Source: Thermomonas sp. XSG (GTDB lineage: Bacteria > Pseudomonadota > Gammaproteobacteria > Xanthomonadales > Xanthomonadaceae). From it: DNA of 64,000 bases. Location: positions 992,001 to 1,056,000 of the forward strand of contig NZ_CP061497.1 in NCBI RefSeq assembly GCF_014678725.1, given 5' to 3'. The position numbers were made by a program, and so were the translations under genes. Of the stretch, positions 41,629-49,093 are shown in pieces (position 1 is the stretch's first letter; each line of letters opens with the position of its first letter). Under the pieces are notes generated by a model. It saw nothing but the letters and a program-made list of their open reading frames with translations. It did no database searches and had not been told where the DNA came from.

Positions 41629-42036
41629 TCAGTGGCGCCGATCGAAGCGCAGCAGAAAATCGCGCAGCGGGGTGAATGCGGTGGCCAGCCCGATCAGGAC
41701 GCCAAGCGTATTGGCCAGCGCATCGTTGCGGTCGAGCATCCGGCCCAGCTTCATCGACGCCTGCAGGTACTCCAGACCGATCCCCATCAATACCAGCAGC
41801 AGGCAGATGAAGCCCCACGACAGCCGCCGCGCGAACAGCTGCACCGCGCCCGCCGCCAGCGCCGCGTAGGCGGCGAAATGTTCCAGCTTGTCGCTGACCG
41901 GCAGCGGCGGCAGGTCCTTGCCAGGCAGCAGCGAACCGATCACCACGATGGCGATCGCCAGCATCCACAGTCCGGCCCACAGCCAAGGCCGCCTGAACGG
42001 CTTGAGCGAACGGCCGATACGTGGCACGCGGCTCAC
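41629..42036 (-). CDS. VanZ-like membrane protein
   Basis: A 135-residue protein with four predicted membrane helices and the VanZ pattern: SLLPGKDLPPLPVSDKLEHFAAYAAL, then LLLVLMGIGLEYLQASMKLGRMLDRNDALANTLGVLIG (core GRMLDRNDALANTLG). The start is GTG 42036, ten bases after the midA-like stop, so it is the last gene of the folB-SDR-PTPS-midA operon. VanZ homologues affect teicoplanin resistance in enterococci, but most chromosomal copies have no assigned role. Confidence 0.82.
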   Translation of the reverse strand: MSRVPRIGRSLKPFRRPWLWAGLWMLAIAIVVIGSLLPGKDLPPLPVSDKLEHFAAYAALAAGAVQLFARRLSWGFICLLLVLMGIGLEYLQASMKLGRMLDRNDALANTLGVLIGLATAFTPLRDFLLRFDRRH

Positions 42037-42046
42037 CGGCAGCAGC

Positions 42047-43237
42047 TCACAGGCGATGGCTCAGGTCGCCGACCAGGAAGGCCGCGTCGAGTTCGACGCC
42101 GCGCTGGAAGCCGATCGCCTGGAAGCGCTCGCCCATCTCGCTGGGCAGGGTCAGGATCTTGGCCTGCTGGCGCAGGTTGTGGCGCGCCACTTCATCGGCG
42201 GTCTGCGCTTCGGCAGCGGCAAGGTTTTCCTGCAACCGGTTGCCGAGCAGGAAGCTGGCCTGCGAGCAGTAACCGGAGAACTCGAAGCCCGCACCCACGC
42301 CGGCTTCGGCCAGCGCGGTGAAATCCACCGAGGCGGTGATGTCCTGTAAGCCGGGCCAGGCGAACACGTCATTGGTGACGTGGTGCTGGCGGAACGCGCG
42401 CAGGGTGCCATCGTCGCGACCTGGCTGGTAGTACTCGCCGCGCGAATAGCCATAGTCGATGAACAGCAGCGCGCCGTTGCGCAGGCCGCCGGCCACCGCC
42501 TGCAGCCAGTACGGCAGCTGCGCCAGCACCTCGCTGCGGTAACCATCGGCGAACGGCGCCGGCAACTGCGATTCGACGCGGCGCACGGCGGCCGCCAGCA
42601 TCGGGTCGGCGGGTTGCTCGGCACGCACGAAGCGGCCTTCGCCATCCAGCGACACGCACTCCTCCAGCACCTCGCCAGCGCGAATGGCGAAGCGCGGCGT
42701 CGGCAGCGCATCGATCACCTCGTTGGCGAACAGCACGCCGTCCCACGGTTCCGAGATCGGCCCGTCCAGCCATTCCACCCGTGCGAACAGCTCCGCCGGC
42801 AGCCGCGCCTGCAGCCGCTCACGCTGGCGCTGGCGCAGGTCGGCGCTGGGCTCCAGGATCGCGTAGCGCGCCGGCGGCACGCCATCGGCCTGCAGCTTTT
42901 CCAGGCAGGCCTCGGCGAACGCACCGCTGCCGCCGCCCACCTCCATGAACACCGCACCCTTGCCGGCCTGCCGCAGCGCCGGCGCCAGCGCGTCAGCCAC
43001 GCAGGCCGCGAACAGCGGCGAGCGCTCCGGCGCGGTGGTGAAGTCGCCGCCCGGGCCGAACTTGTGCGCGCCGGCGCTGTAGTAGCCCAGTCCCGGCGCA
43101 TACAGCGCCAGCTCCATGAATTTCCAGAACGGGATGCGACCGCCGGCAGCGATGATCTGTTCCTGGATCACCTCGCGCAGGTGCGCGCTGTGCGCCTGCG
43201 CATCGGCGGATGGCATCGGCAGCGTGGACGCGGCCAT
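42047..43237 (-). CDS. SAM-dependent methyltransferase of the MidA/NDUFAF7 (DUF185) family
   Basis: A 396-residue class I methyltransferase. Signatures are RIPFWKFMELALYAPGLGYYSAGAHKFGPGGDFTTAPE (core GYYSAGAHKFGPGGDF), the SAM-binding FMEVGGGSGAFAEA, ANEVIDALPTPRF and LLFIDYGYSRGEYYQPGRDDGTL (core DYGYSRGEYY). The eukaryotic homologue dimethylates an arginine of the complex I 49-kDa subunit during assembly; a similar NuoD target is plausible but untested. ATG 43237 overlaps the stop of the PTPS gene by one base (TGATG). Confidence 0.9.
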   Translation of the reverse strand: MAASTLPMPSADAQAHSAHLREVIQEQIIAAGGRIPFWKFMELALYAPGLGYYSAGAHKFGPGGDFTTAPERSPLFAACVADALAPALRQAGKGAVFMEVGGGSGAFAEACLEKLQADGVPPARYAILEPSADLRQRQRERLQARLPAELFARVEWLDGPISEPWDGVLFANEVIDALPTPRFAIRAGEVLEECVSLDGEGRFVRAEQPADPMLAAAVRRVESQLPAPFADGYRSEVLAQLPYWLQAVAGGLRNGALLFIDYGYSRGEYYQPGRDDGTLRAFRQHHVTNDVFAWPGLQDITASVDFTALAEAGVGAGFEFSGYCSQASFLLGNRLQENLAAAEAQTADEVARHNLRQQAKILTLPSEMGERFQAIGFQRGVELDAAFLVGDLSHRL

Positions 43238-43728
43238 CAGTCGAGCTCCATGCGCCGGCCGGCGCTCTGTCCCGGTCCGGAAAACACCCGCACCTCGATC
43301 GCCGCGATGGCGTGTGCACGCAGCGCGTCGCGGTCCTCGCACAGCCGCTGCAGGAACCAGTACGCGAACTCCTCCAGCGTGGCGTTCTCGATCGGCAGCA
43401 GCAGCACGTCGCCGCGCAGGAACGGGATGCGCTGGCCGTTGAAATGCGCATGCACGTGCTCGCCGGCTTCCTCGATGCGCAGGAATTTCGACCGCGTCGG
43501 CAGAATCGTCCACTCGTTCAGTTCGCGGCACAGCGCGACGACGCGATCCTTGTAGATGCCGTAGTCGAAGCACATGCCGTTGCCCAGCATGCGTGCATGG
43601 ATGTCGACCTCCACGGTGAAGTTGTGGCCGTGCAGGCGTTCGCGTTCGGTCGCGTTGAAGATGGTGAAATGCGCCGCCGAGAACTTCATGTTCTGCTTGG
43701 CCAGGCGGATGACGACGGACGGGCTCAT
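43237..43728 (-). CDS. PTPS-III-like pterin synthase (6-pyruvoyltetrahydropterin synthase family)
   Basis: A 163-residue T-fold protein that binds zinc through His20, His33 and His35 (SAAHF and RLHGHNF). The catalytic cysteine four residues before HGH in QueD is replaced: the segment reads E28-R-E-R-L-H-G-H, with Glu30 three residues before His33. The longer C-terminal region (ILPTRSKFLRIEE, LLLPIENATLEEFAYWFLQRL) resembles the PTPS-III group of Plasmodium and some bacteria, which converts dihydroneopterin triphosphate to 6-hydroxymethyldihydropterin and so bypasses FolB. QueD activity (queuosine) is unlikely. ATG 43728 overlaps the SDR stop (ATGA). A folB gene is present in the same operon. 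Confidence 0.8.
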   Translation of the reverse strand: MSPSVVIRLAKQNMKFSAAHFTIFNATERERLHGHNFTVEVDIHARMLGNGMCFDYGIYKDRVVALCRELNEWTILPTRSKFLRIEEAGEHVHAHFNGQRIPFLRGDVLLLPIENATLEEFAYWFLQRLCEDRDALRAHAIAAIEVRVFSGPGQSAGRRMELD

Positions 43729-44429
43729 GGGAAATCCGCCTCTTCGATGTCGCCGAGCTGCGGGCGCATCAGGATGTCCTCGACCACCGTGCGCGCCGAC
43801 AGCGACCACGCCGTCCACGCCATCTCCGCCACGTCCGCGGCCGGCATCAGCCGTTCCGGCGGCAGCGGCACGCCGTCCCACGAGGCGGTCAGGGTCGCGC
43901 CCGGCAGCAGCGCCACCACGCGCACGCCGTGCGGCTTCATTTCCTCGCGCAGGTTGCGCGAGAAGCCGTACAGCGCGTGCTTGGCGATGCTGTAGGAACC
44001 GCCGTTCGGGTAGGCGGCGATGGACGCGGTGCTGCACACGTTCAGCACCATGCCGCTGCGCCGTTCGACCATCTTCGGCAGCAGGCGCCTGGTCAGGCGG
44101 TAGGCGCCGAACAGGTTGGCCTGCAGCATGTCCAGCAGGGCGCCGTCGTCCTCGCCGGCGATCCCGCCGGGCCGGAACGCGCCGGCATTGTTCACCAGCA
44201 GGTCGACAGCGCCGTGCTGCGCGAGGACGTCGCGCGCCAATGCATCCACGGCGTCGCCGTCACGCATGTCGCAGGCATGGCATTCGACCTGCGGCAGTGC
44301 GGCGCGCAGCGCGTCCAGCGCCGCCTGTCCGCGCGCGCAGGCGATCACGGTGGCGTCTTCGCGGGCGAAGCGTTCGACGATGGCGCGGCCGATCCCGCGC
44401 GAGGCGCCGGTCACCAGCACCACGCTCAT
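43725..44429 (-). CDS. Short-chain dehydrogenase/reductase, sepiapterin-reductase-like
   Basis: A 234-residue classical SDR. It has cofactor motif TGASRGIG (residues 7-14), NNAG (80-83), the catalytic serine region CSTAS (132-136), and YSIAK with Tyr146 and Lys150. An Arg rather than Asp/Glu after the second strand (CARG) suggests NADP(H). The C terminus, RTVVEDILMRPQLGDIEE, closely recalls the end of the Chlorobium sepiapterin reductase, as I remember that protein. Position between folB and the PTPS gene, with ATGA overlaps on both sides, supports a pterin substrate. A generic 3-oxoacyl reductase cannot be excluded. Confidence 0.8.
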   Translation of the reverse strand: MSVVLVTGASRGIGRAIVERFAREDATVIACARGQAALDALRAALPQVECHACDMRDGDAVDALARDVLAQHGAVDLLVNNAGAFRPGGIAGEDDGALLDMLQANLFGAYRLTRRLLPKMVERRSGMVLNVCSTASIAAYPNGGSYSIAKHALYGFSRNLREEMKPHGVRVVALLPGATLTASWDGVPLPPERLMPAADVAEMAWTAWSLSARTVVEDILMRPQLGDIEEADFP

Positions 44430-44785
44430 GCAAAACTCCCGCGCTCGATCTCCACGCCCACCGCCGCGGCGTTCGCCAGCGCGTCCGGCTTGGACAACTT
44501 CAGCCGCACCGCCTTGGCGCCGAATTCGGTCAGTATCAGGTCGGCGCAGCATTCGGCCAGCGTTTCCACCAGCATGAAGTCGGTCTGCGCAACGTAGTCG
44601 GCCAGCCGCAGGCTCACCGCCTCGTAGTCCAGCGCATCGGCCAGCGTGTCGCTGCTGGCGGCAATGCGGTTGTCGAAGCGCATGCGGATGTCCAGCAGCA
44701 CCGGCTGGGTGGCGTGGCGCTCACGGTCGTGCACGCCGATCAGGGCGTCCAGGCGCAGGCCTTCGATGAAAACGGTGTCGGTCAT
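44426..44785 (-). CDS. folB: Dihydroneopterin aldolase
   Basis: A 119-residue T-fold enzyme of folate synthesis that cleaves (or epimerises) dihydroneopterin to 6-hydroxymethyldihydropterin. The catalytic set matches E. coli FolB: Glu22 in VHDRER, Tyr54 in LDYEAV, and Lys99 in LKLSKPDAL; IERGSFA closes the protein. ATG 44785 (MTDTVFIEGLRL) is chosen, although no strong ribosome binding site precedes it. It heads a tightly coupled operon with an SDR, a PTPS-III-like enzyme, a MidA-like methyltransferase and a VanZ protein. FolX-type epimerase activity toward monapterin is an alternative. Confidence 0.92.
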   Translation of the reverse strand: MTDTVFIEGLRLDALIGVHDRERHATQPVLLDIRMRFDNRIAASSDTLADALDYEAVSLRLADYVAQTDFMLVETLAECCADLILTEFGAKAVRLKLSKPDALANAAAVGVEIERGSFA

Positions 44786-44896
44786 GGGGCGTGTTCGCGT
44801 TCCCGGGGAACCGGATACCGCGGCGGAATGGGGATTGGATGCACAGCTTAACAACCCGTCCGTGCGTGCCGGCGCCGCCGCGCGGCGCCCGCCCGT

Positions 44897-45913
44897 TCAC
44901 ACCGCCGCGAGCGTCGCCATGTCCCAGCGCGGCACCGCGCGGATCGCGGCATCGTCGTGCTGGCCGGCGGCCAGCCGCAGCGCGCCGGCAAACGCGATCA
45001 TCGCGCCGTTGTCGGTGCACAGCGCCGGGCGCGGGAAGCAGGCCCGGCCGCCGCGCTTCCCGCACATCTCCACCAGCTTGGCGCGCAGCCGCCGGTTGGC
45101 GCCCACGCCGCCGGCCACGATCAGGGTGTCTGTGCCAGCCGCATCCAGTGCGCGGCCACACTTGATCGCCAGCGTGTCCACCACCGCATCCTCGAAGCCT
45201 CGGGCGATGTCGGCGCGGGTCTGCTCGGACTGGTCGCTGTCGCGCCACGCCAGCAGCACCTGCGTCTTCAGGCCGCTGAAGCTGAAATCCAGCCCCGGCC
45301 GGTCGGTCATCGGCCGAGAGAATCTGAATTTCCCCGGCACGCCCTGCTCGGCCAGTCTGGCCAGCTGCGGCCCGCCCGGATACGGCAGGCCCATCATCTT
45401 GGCGGTCTTGTCGAAGGCCTCGCCGGCGGCGTCGTCCAGGGTTTCGCCCAGCAGCCGGTAGCTGCCGATCGCATCCACCGCCACCAGCTGGGTATGCCCG
45501 CCGGACACCAGCAAGGCCACGAACGGCGGCTGCGGTGCGTCTTCCTCGATCAGCGGCGCGAGCAGGTGGCCTTCCATGTGGTGCACGCCGATCGCCGGCA
45601 CGTCCAGCGCCCATGCCAGCGAGCGGGCCACGCCCGCGCCGACCAGCAGCGCGCCCACCAGGCCGGGCCCGGCGGTATAGGCCACGCCATCGATGTCGGC
45701 GGTGGACAGGCCGGCTTCGGCCAGGGTCTGGCGGATCAGCGGCAGCAGCTTGCGCACGTGGTCGCGGCTGGCCAGCTCCGGCACCACCCCGCCGTATTCG
45801 GCGTGCAGGGCGATCTGGCTGTAGACCGCATGGGCGCGCAGGCCGCCTGCGCCGGTGTCGTAGACCGCGACGCCGGTTTCGTCGCAGGAGGATTCGATGC
45901 CAAGGACGTTCAT
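44897..45913 (-). CDS. tsaD: tRNA N6-adenosine threonylcarbamoyltransferase TsaD
   Basis: This enzyme transfers threonylcarbamoyl to A37 of ANN-decoding tRNAs, with TsaB, TsaC and TsaE. The 338-residue ASKHA-fold protein has [19 protein letters not shown] at the start, the metal-binding HHMEGH motif ([11 protein letters not shown]), [25 protein letters not shown] and [15 protein letters not shown] 45913 is chosen for the conserved N terminus. It is divergent from rpsU with 90 bases between them, the usual arrangement in gammaproteobacteria. Confidence 0.97.
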   Translation of the reverse strand: MNVLGIESSCDETGVAVYDTGAGGLRAHAVYSQIALHAEYGGVVPELASRDHVRKLLPLIRQTLAEAGLSTADIDGVAYTAGPGLVGALLVGAGVARSLAWALDVPAIGVHHMEGHLLAPLIEEDAPQPPFVALLVSGGHTQLVAVDAIGSYRLLGETLDDAAGEAFDKTAKMMGLPYPGGPQLARLAEQGVPGKFRFSRPMTDRPGLDFSFSGLKTQVLLAWRDSDQSEQTRADIARGFEDAVVDTLAIKCGRALDAAGTDTLIVAGGVGANRRLRAKLVEMCGKRGGRACFPRPALCTDNGAMIAFAGALRLAAGQHDDAAIRAVPRWDMATLAAV

Positions 45914-45922
45914 CCCCCTATC

Positions 45923-45952
45923 TTGCGCCGAAACCTGGGCTGCTGCTATCAT
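45923..45952 (+). promoter_or_regulatory. Candidate sigma-70 promoter for rpsU
   Basis: TTGCGC (45923-45928), an 18-base spacer and TATCAT (45947-45952) lie in the tsaD-rpsU divergent gap, giving a 5' leader of about 45 bases before the rpsU start. The -35 element is moderate and the -10 good. Confidence 0.5.
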
Positions 45953-46003
45953 GCGCGGCTCGCCCACTTGTCCGGGCGAATTCTCCAGTCACGAGATTCC
46001 CCG

Positions 46004-46219
46004 ATGCCCAGCGTCAAAGTCCGCGAAAACGAACCGTTCGAGTTTGCCCTGCGCCGCTTCAAGCGCACCTGCGAGAAGGCCGGCGTGCTGGCCGAGACCC
46101 GCAAGCGCGAGTTCTACGAGAAGCCGACCCAGGAGCGCAAGCGCAAGGCCGCTGCCGCCGTCAAGCGTCAGGCCCGTCGCAGCTCGCGCGACGTCACCAA
46201 GCGCCAGCGCCTGTACTGA
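46004..46219 (+). CDS. rpsU: 30S ribosomal protein S21
   Basis: A 71-residue basic protein, full length: [21 protein letters not shown] at the N terminus, then [19 protein letters not shown] and an Arg/Lys-rich tail ending TKRQRLY. S21 helps mRNA selection on the 30S subunit. It is the first gene of the macromolecular synthesis cluster with yqeY, a GNAT gene and dnaG. A hairpin follows the stop, as in E. coli, allowing more S21 than primase to be made. Confidence 0.98.
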   Translation: MPSVKVRENEPFEFALRRFKRTCEKAGVLAETRKREFYEKPTQERKRKAAAAVKRQARRSSRDVTKRQRLY

Positions 46220-46238
46220 GCGCGGTGGTTGGCTGCGG

Positions 46239-46269
46239 AAGCCGGCACGCGCGAGCGTGGCCGGCTTTT
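46239..46269 (+). terminator. Terminator/attenuator between rpsU and yqeY
   Basis: AAGCCGGCACGC (46239-46250) pairs with GCGTGGCCGGCTT (from 46255) around a GCGA loop, with one bulged base, and runs into TTTTC. It would trim most transcripts after rpsU and let some read on to dnaG. Confidence 0.68.
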
Positions 46270-46319
46270 CGCGTTTCTGCAATCCAGCTTCCTGTGAAGC
46301 ACGCCCGATGGAGCAAGCC

Positions 46320-46763
46320 ATGAGCCTCAAGCAGCAGCTTACCGACGACATGAAAGCCGCGATGAAGTCCGGCGAGAAGGATCGTCTGGCCGTGATCCGC
46401 CTGATCAATGCCGCCATCAAGCAGAAGGAAGTCGACGAGCGCGTGGAGATGACCGACGCGCTGGTGCTGGCCGTACTGGAAAAGATGGTCAAGCAGCGCA
46501 AGGACTCCATTACCCAGTACGAAGCCGCCGCCCGCGAGGACCTCGCCGCGGTGGAGCGCTACGAGTTGGGCGTGATCGATGCCTACCTGCCGGCCAAGCT
46601 CGACGAGGCCTCGATCCTGGCCGAGATCGATAAGGCGATTGCCGCCACCGGTGCGGCCTCCGCCGCCGACATGGGCAAGCTGATGGGAGTGTTGAAGCCT
46701 GCGCTGGCCGGCCAGGCCGACATGGGCCTGGTGTCGAAGCTGGTCAAGCAGAAGCTCGGCTGA
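46320..46763 (+). CDS. YqeY/GatB-tail domain protein
   Basis: A 147-residue helical protein similar to the tRNA-binding tail of GatB. It begins MSLKQQLTDDMKAAMKSGEK, with DRLAVIRLINAAIKQKEVDER and the C-terminal DMGKLMGVLKPALAGQADMGLVSKLVKQKL typical of YqeY. ATG 46320 is preferred over ATG 46308 because it aligns with the family start and has GGAG 9-12 bases before it. The gene commonly sits between rpsU and dnaG; the role is unknown, though tRNA or amidotransferase association is suspected. Confidence 0.9.
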   Translation: MSLKQQLTDDMKAAMKSGEKDRLAVIRLINAAIKQKEVDERVEMTDALVLAVLEKMVKQRKDSITQYEAAAREDLAAVERYELGVIDAYLPAKLDEASILAEIDKAIAATGAASAADMGKLMGVLKPALAGQADMGLVSKLVKQKLG

Positions 46764-46840
46764 GACGCCCCGCGCCTCCGCCGGCGGCGTGCCGGCGGAT
46801 CGGGGATGATGTCCATCCCGGCGCCATCCCGAGGACCACC

Positions 46841-47344
46841 ATGCCAGCCACCACGCCCGTGCTCTCGATCCGCCCGGCCACGCCGGACGACGTGCCGCTG
46901 ATCCGCCAGCTGATCGCCGAGCTGGCCGACTACGAACGGCTGGCGCATGCCGCGGTCGCCACCGATGCCGACCTGCGCGCGCAGCTGTTCGGGGAGAGGC
47001 CCGCCGCCGAGGTGCTGATCGGGGAGTTGGATGGCGAGCCAGCCGGCTTCGCCCTGTTCTTCCACAACTTCAGCACCTTCCTCGGCAAACGCGGCCTGTA
47101 CCTCGAGGACCTGTTCGTGCGCCCGGCCGCACGCGGCGCCGGCCTCGGCAAGCACCTGATGGCCGCGCTGGCGCGCATCGCCGTGCAGCGCGATTGCGGC
47201 CGCTTCGAATGGAGCGTGCTGGACTGGAACGCTCCTGCCATCGGCTTCTACCGCAGCATCGGTGCCACAGGCATGGACGAATGGACCGTGCAGCGGCTGG
47301 AGGGCGCCGCGCTGCACGCGCTGGCCGCCCGCGACGAGCTGTGA
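46841..47344 (+). CDS. GNAT-family N-acetyltransferase, diamine acetyltransferase-like
   Basis: A 167-residue acetyltransferase. The acetyl-CoA pyrophosphate loop is in RPAARGAGLGKHLMAALARIA (core RGAGLGKHL), preceded by LYLEDLFV and followed by WSVLDWNAPAIGFYRSIGA, a pattern shared with spermidine/diamine acetyltransferases (SSAT-like). It lies between yqeY and dnaG, 21 bases before dnaG. The substrate (polyamine, amino acid or thialysine) cannot be fixed. Confidence 0.87.
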   Translation: MPATTPVLSIRPATPDDVPLIRQLIAELADYERLAHAAVATDADLRAQLFGERPAAEVLIGELDGEPAGFALFFHNFSTFLGKRGLYLEDLFVRPAARGAGLGKHLMAALARIAVQRDCGRFEWSVLDWNAPAIGFYRSIGATGMDEWTVQRLEGAALHALAARDEL

Positions 47345-47365
47345 GCCGGACCACCGCCTGATCCG

Positions 47366-49090
47366 ATGGCCCGCATTCCCGACGCCTTCATCGACGATCT
47401 CCTCGCCCGCTCCGACATCGTCGAAGTGGTCGGCGCGCGGGTGCCGCTGAAGCGGCAGGGCAAGGAATACGCGACGCGCTGCCCGTTCCACGACGAGCGC
47501 AGCGCCAGCTTCACCGTCTCGCCGACCAAGCAGTTCTACCACTGCTTCGGTTGCGGCGCGCACGGCACCGCGATCAGTTTCCTGATGCAGTACGACCGGC
47601 TGGAATTCCTCGACGCGGTCGAGGAACTGGCCCGGCGCGTCGGCCTGGAAGTGCCGCGCGACACCGCACAGCGCAACGCCAATCCCGAGACACGCGACCT
47701 GTACGGCGCGATGGAAGCGGCCTCCACCTTCTTCCGCACCCAGCTGGCGCGCAGCGACAAGGCGCGTGCCTACGTGGACAAACGCGGCATCGCCGCGGAG
47801 ATCGTCGAGCGCTATGCCATCGGCTATGCGCCGGACGGCTTCTCCGGACTGCGCGACGCGCTGGGCACCGACCCGCAGCGCATGCAGCTGCTGGAGCGCG
47901 GCGGGCTGTTCTCGAAGAACGACAAGGGCCACGTCTACGACAAGTTCCGCGACCGGCTGATGTTCCCGATCCACGACCGGCGCGGGCGCACGATCGCCTT
48001 CGGCGGCCGGGTCATCGACCCCGAGGATTCGCCGAAGTACCTCAACTCGCCCGAAACCGCGCTGTTCCACAAGGGTCGCGAGCTGTACGGGCTGTGGCAG
48101 GCCAAGCAGGCCAACCAGAAGCTGGAACGGCTGATCGTGGTCGAGGGCTACATGGACGTGGTGGCGCTGGCCCAGTACGGCGTGTCGCAGGCAGTGGCCA
48201 CGCTGGGCACCGCGACCACGCCGGACCACGCCGAGCTGCTGTTCCGCAACGCACCGGACGTGTATTTCTGCTTCGACGGCGACCGCGCCGGCCGCAGCGC
48301 CGCATGGAAAGCGCTGGAGTCGGTGCTGCCGCGCATGAAGGATGGCCGGCAGGCTCTGTTCCTGTTCCTGCCGGATGGCGAGGACCCGGATTCGCTGGTG
48401 CGCCGCGAGGGCGTGGCCGGCTTCGACGCGCGCCTGCGTGATGCCACCCCGCTGTCGGAATTCTTCTTCGCCCAGCTGTCGGCGGACGTGAACCTGGGAA
48501 GCCTCGACGGCAAGGCGCGCCTGGCCGAGCGCTGCAAGCCGTTGCTCGCGCAGATCCCCGACGGCGCCTTCGGCGACCTGATGCGGCAGCGCCTGACCGA
48601 ACTCACCGGCGTCGGCGCACGCGCCAGCGCGCAGCAGGCCCAAGCGCCCGTGCAGCGTGCGAACCGCGGCGGCCCTGCGCAGAAGCCCAGCCTGGTGCGC
48701 GCGGCCATCACCCACCTGCTGCACCGCCCCGCCTTCGCGCTGGAGCTGCAGCCGCCCTACCGTTTCGCCACGCTGCGCCAACCCGGCATCGAGCTGCTGT
48801 CCGAGCTGGTGCTGCTGGTGCGCGAACGTCCGGACATCACCACCGGTGCGCTGCTGGAGCACTTCGAAGGCCGCGACGAACTGGCGGCGCTGCAGAAGCT
48901 CGCCGTGCTGGAGCTGCCGGGCGAGGAGCCCGAGCTGCGCATGGAGTTCACCGACGCGATCGGCCAGCTGGAAAAGCAGGTGCAGCAGCAGCGCATCGAG
49001 GAACTGCAGCAGCAGCAACGCGACGGCGCCCTGGGCGATGCGGAGAAGCAGGAGTTGCGCGCCCTGCTGCAGGCGATGCTGCAGCGCTGA
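47366..49090 (+). CDS. dnaG: DNA primase
   Basis: This synthesises RNA primers at replication forks. At 574 residues, it has the N-terminal CHC2 zinc finger with Cys39, His42, Cys60 and Cys63 (RCPFHDERSASF, HCFGCGAHG), the RNAP basic motif (HVYDKFRDRLMFPIHDRRGR), the TOPRIM domain with VVEGYMDVVAL and CFDGDRAGRSAAW, and a C-terminal DnaB-interacting helical region ending DAEKQELRALLQAM. rpoD, the usual next gene in E. coli, does not follow; dnaG ends 3 bases from the convergent ada-like gene. Confidence 0.97.
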   Translation: MARIPDAFIDDLLARSDIVEVVGARVPLKRQGKEYATRCPFHDERSASFTVSPTKQFYHCFGCGAHGTAISFLMQYDRLEFLDAVEELARRVGLEVPRDTAQRNANPETRDLYGAMEAASTFFRTQLARSDKARAYVDKRGIAAEIVERYAIGYAPDGFSGLRDALGTDPQRMQLLERGGLFSKNDKGHVYDKFRDRLMFPIHDRRGRTIAFGGRVIDPEDSPKYLNSPETALFHKGRELYGLWQAKQANQKLERLIVVEGYMDVVALAQYGVSQAVATLGTATTPDHAELLFRNAPDVYFCFDGDRAGRSAAWKALESVLPRMKDGRQALFLFLPDGEDPDSLVRREGVAGFDARLRDATPLSEFFFAQLSADVNLGSLDGKARLAERCKPLLAQIPDGAFGDLMRQRLTELTGVGARASAQQAQAPVQRANRGGPAQKPSLVRAAITHLLHRPAFALELQPPYRFATLRQPGIELLSELVLLVRERPDITTGALLEHFEGRDELAALQKLAVLELPGEEPELRMEFTDAIGQLEKQVQQQRIEELQQQQRDGALGDAEKQELRALLQAMLQR

Positions 49091-49093
49091 AAT

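Noticed and set aside
43237-43728. Annotation as queD (queuosine pathway)
   Set aside because: The required cysteine is missing, the protein is longer than QueD, no que genes are near, and the operon partners are pterin/folate enzymes.
44871-44889. GGCGCCG-CCGCG-CGGCGCC hairpin near the tsaD stop as a terminator before folB
   Set aside because: The stem is good, but there is no U tract in the direction of tsaD transcription, so read-through from tsaD into folB cannot be excluded.
46764-46805. GC-rich hairpin after yqeY as a terminator
   Set aside because: CCGCCGGCGGCGTGCCGGCGG can fold, but no T run follows on either strand, so it is not called.
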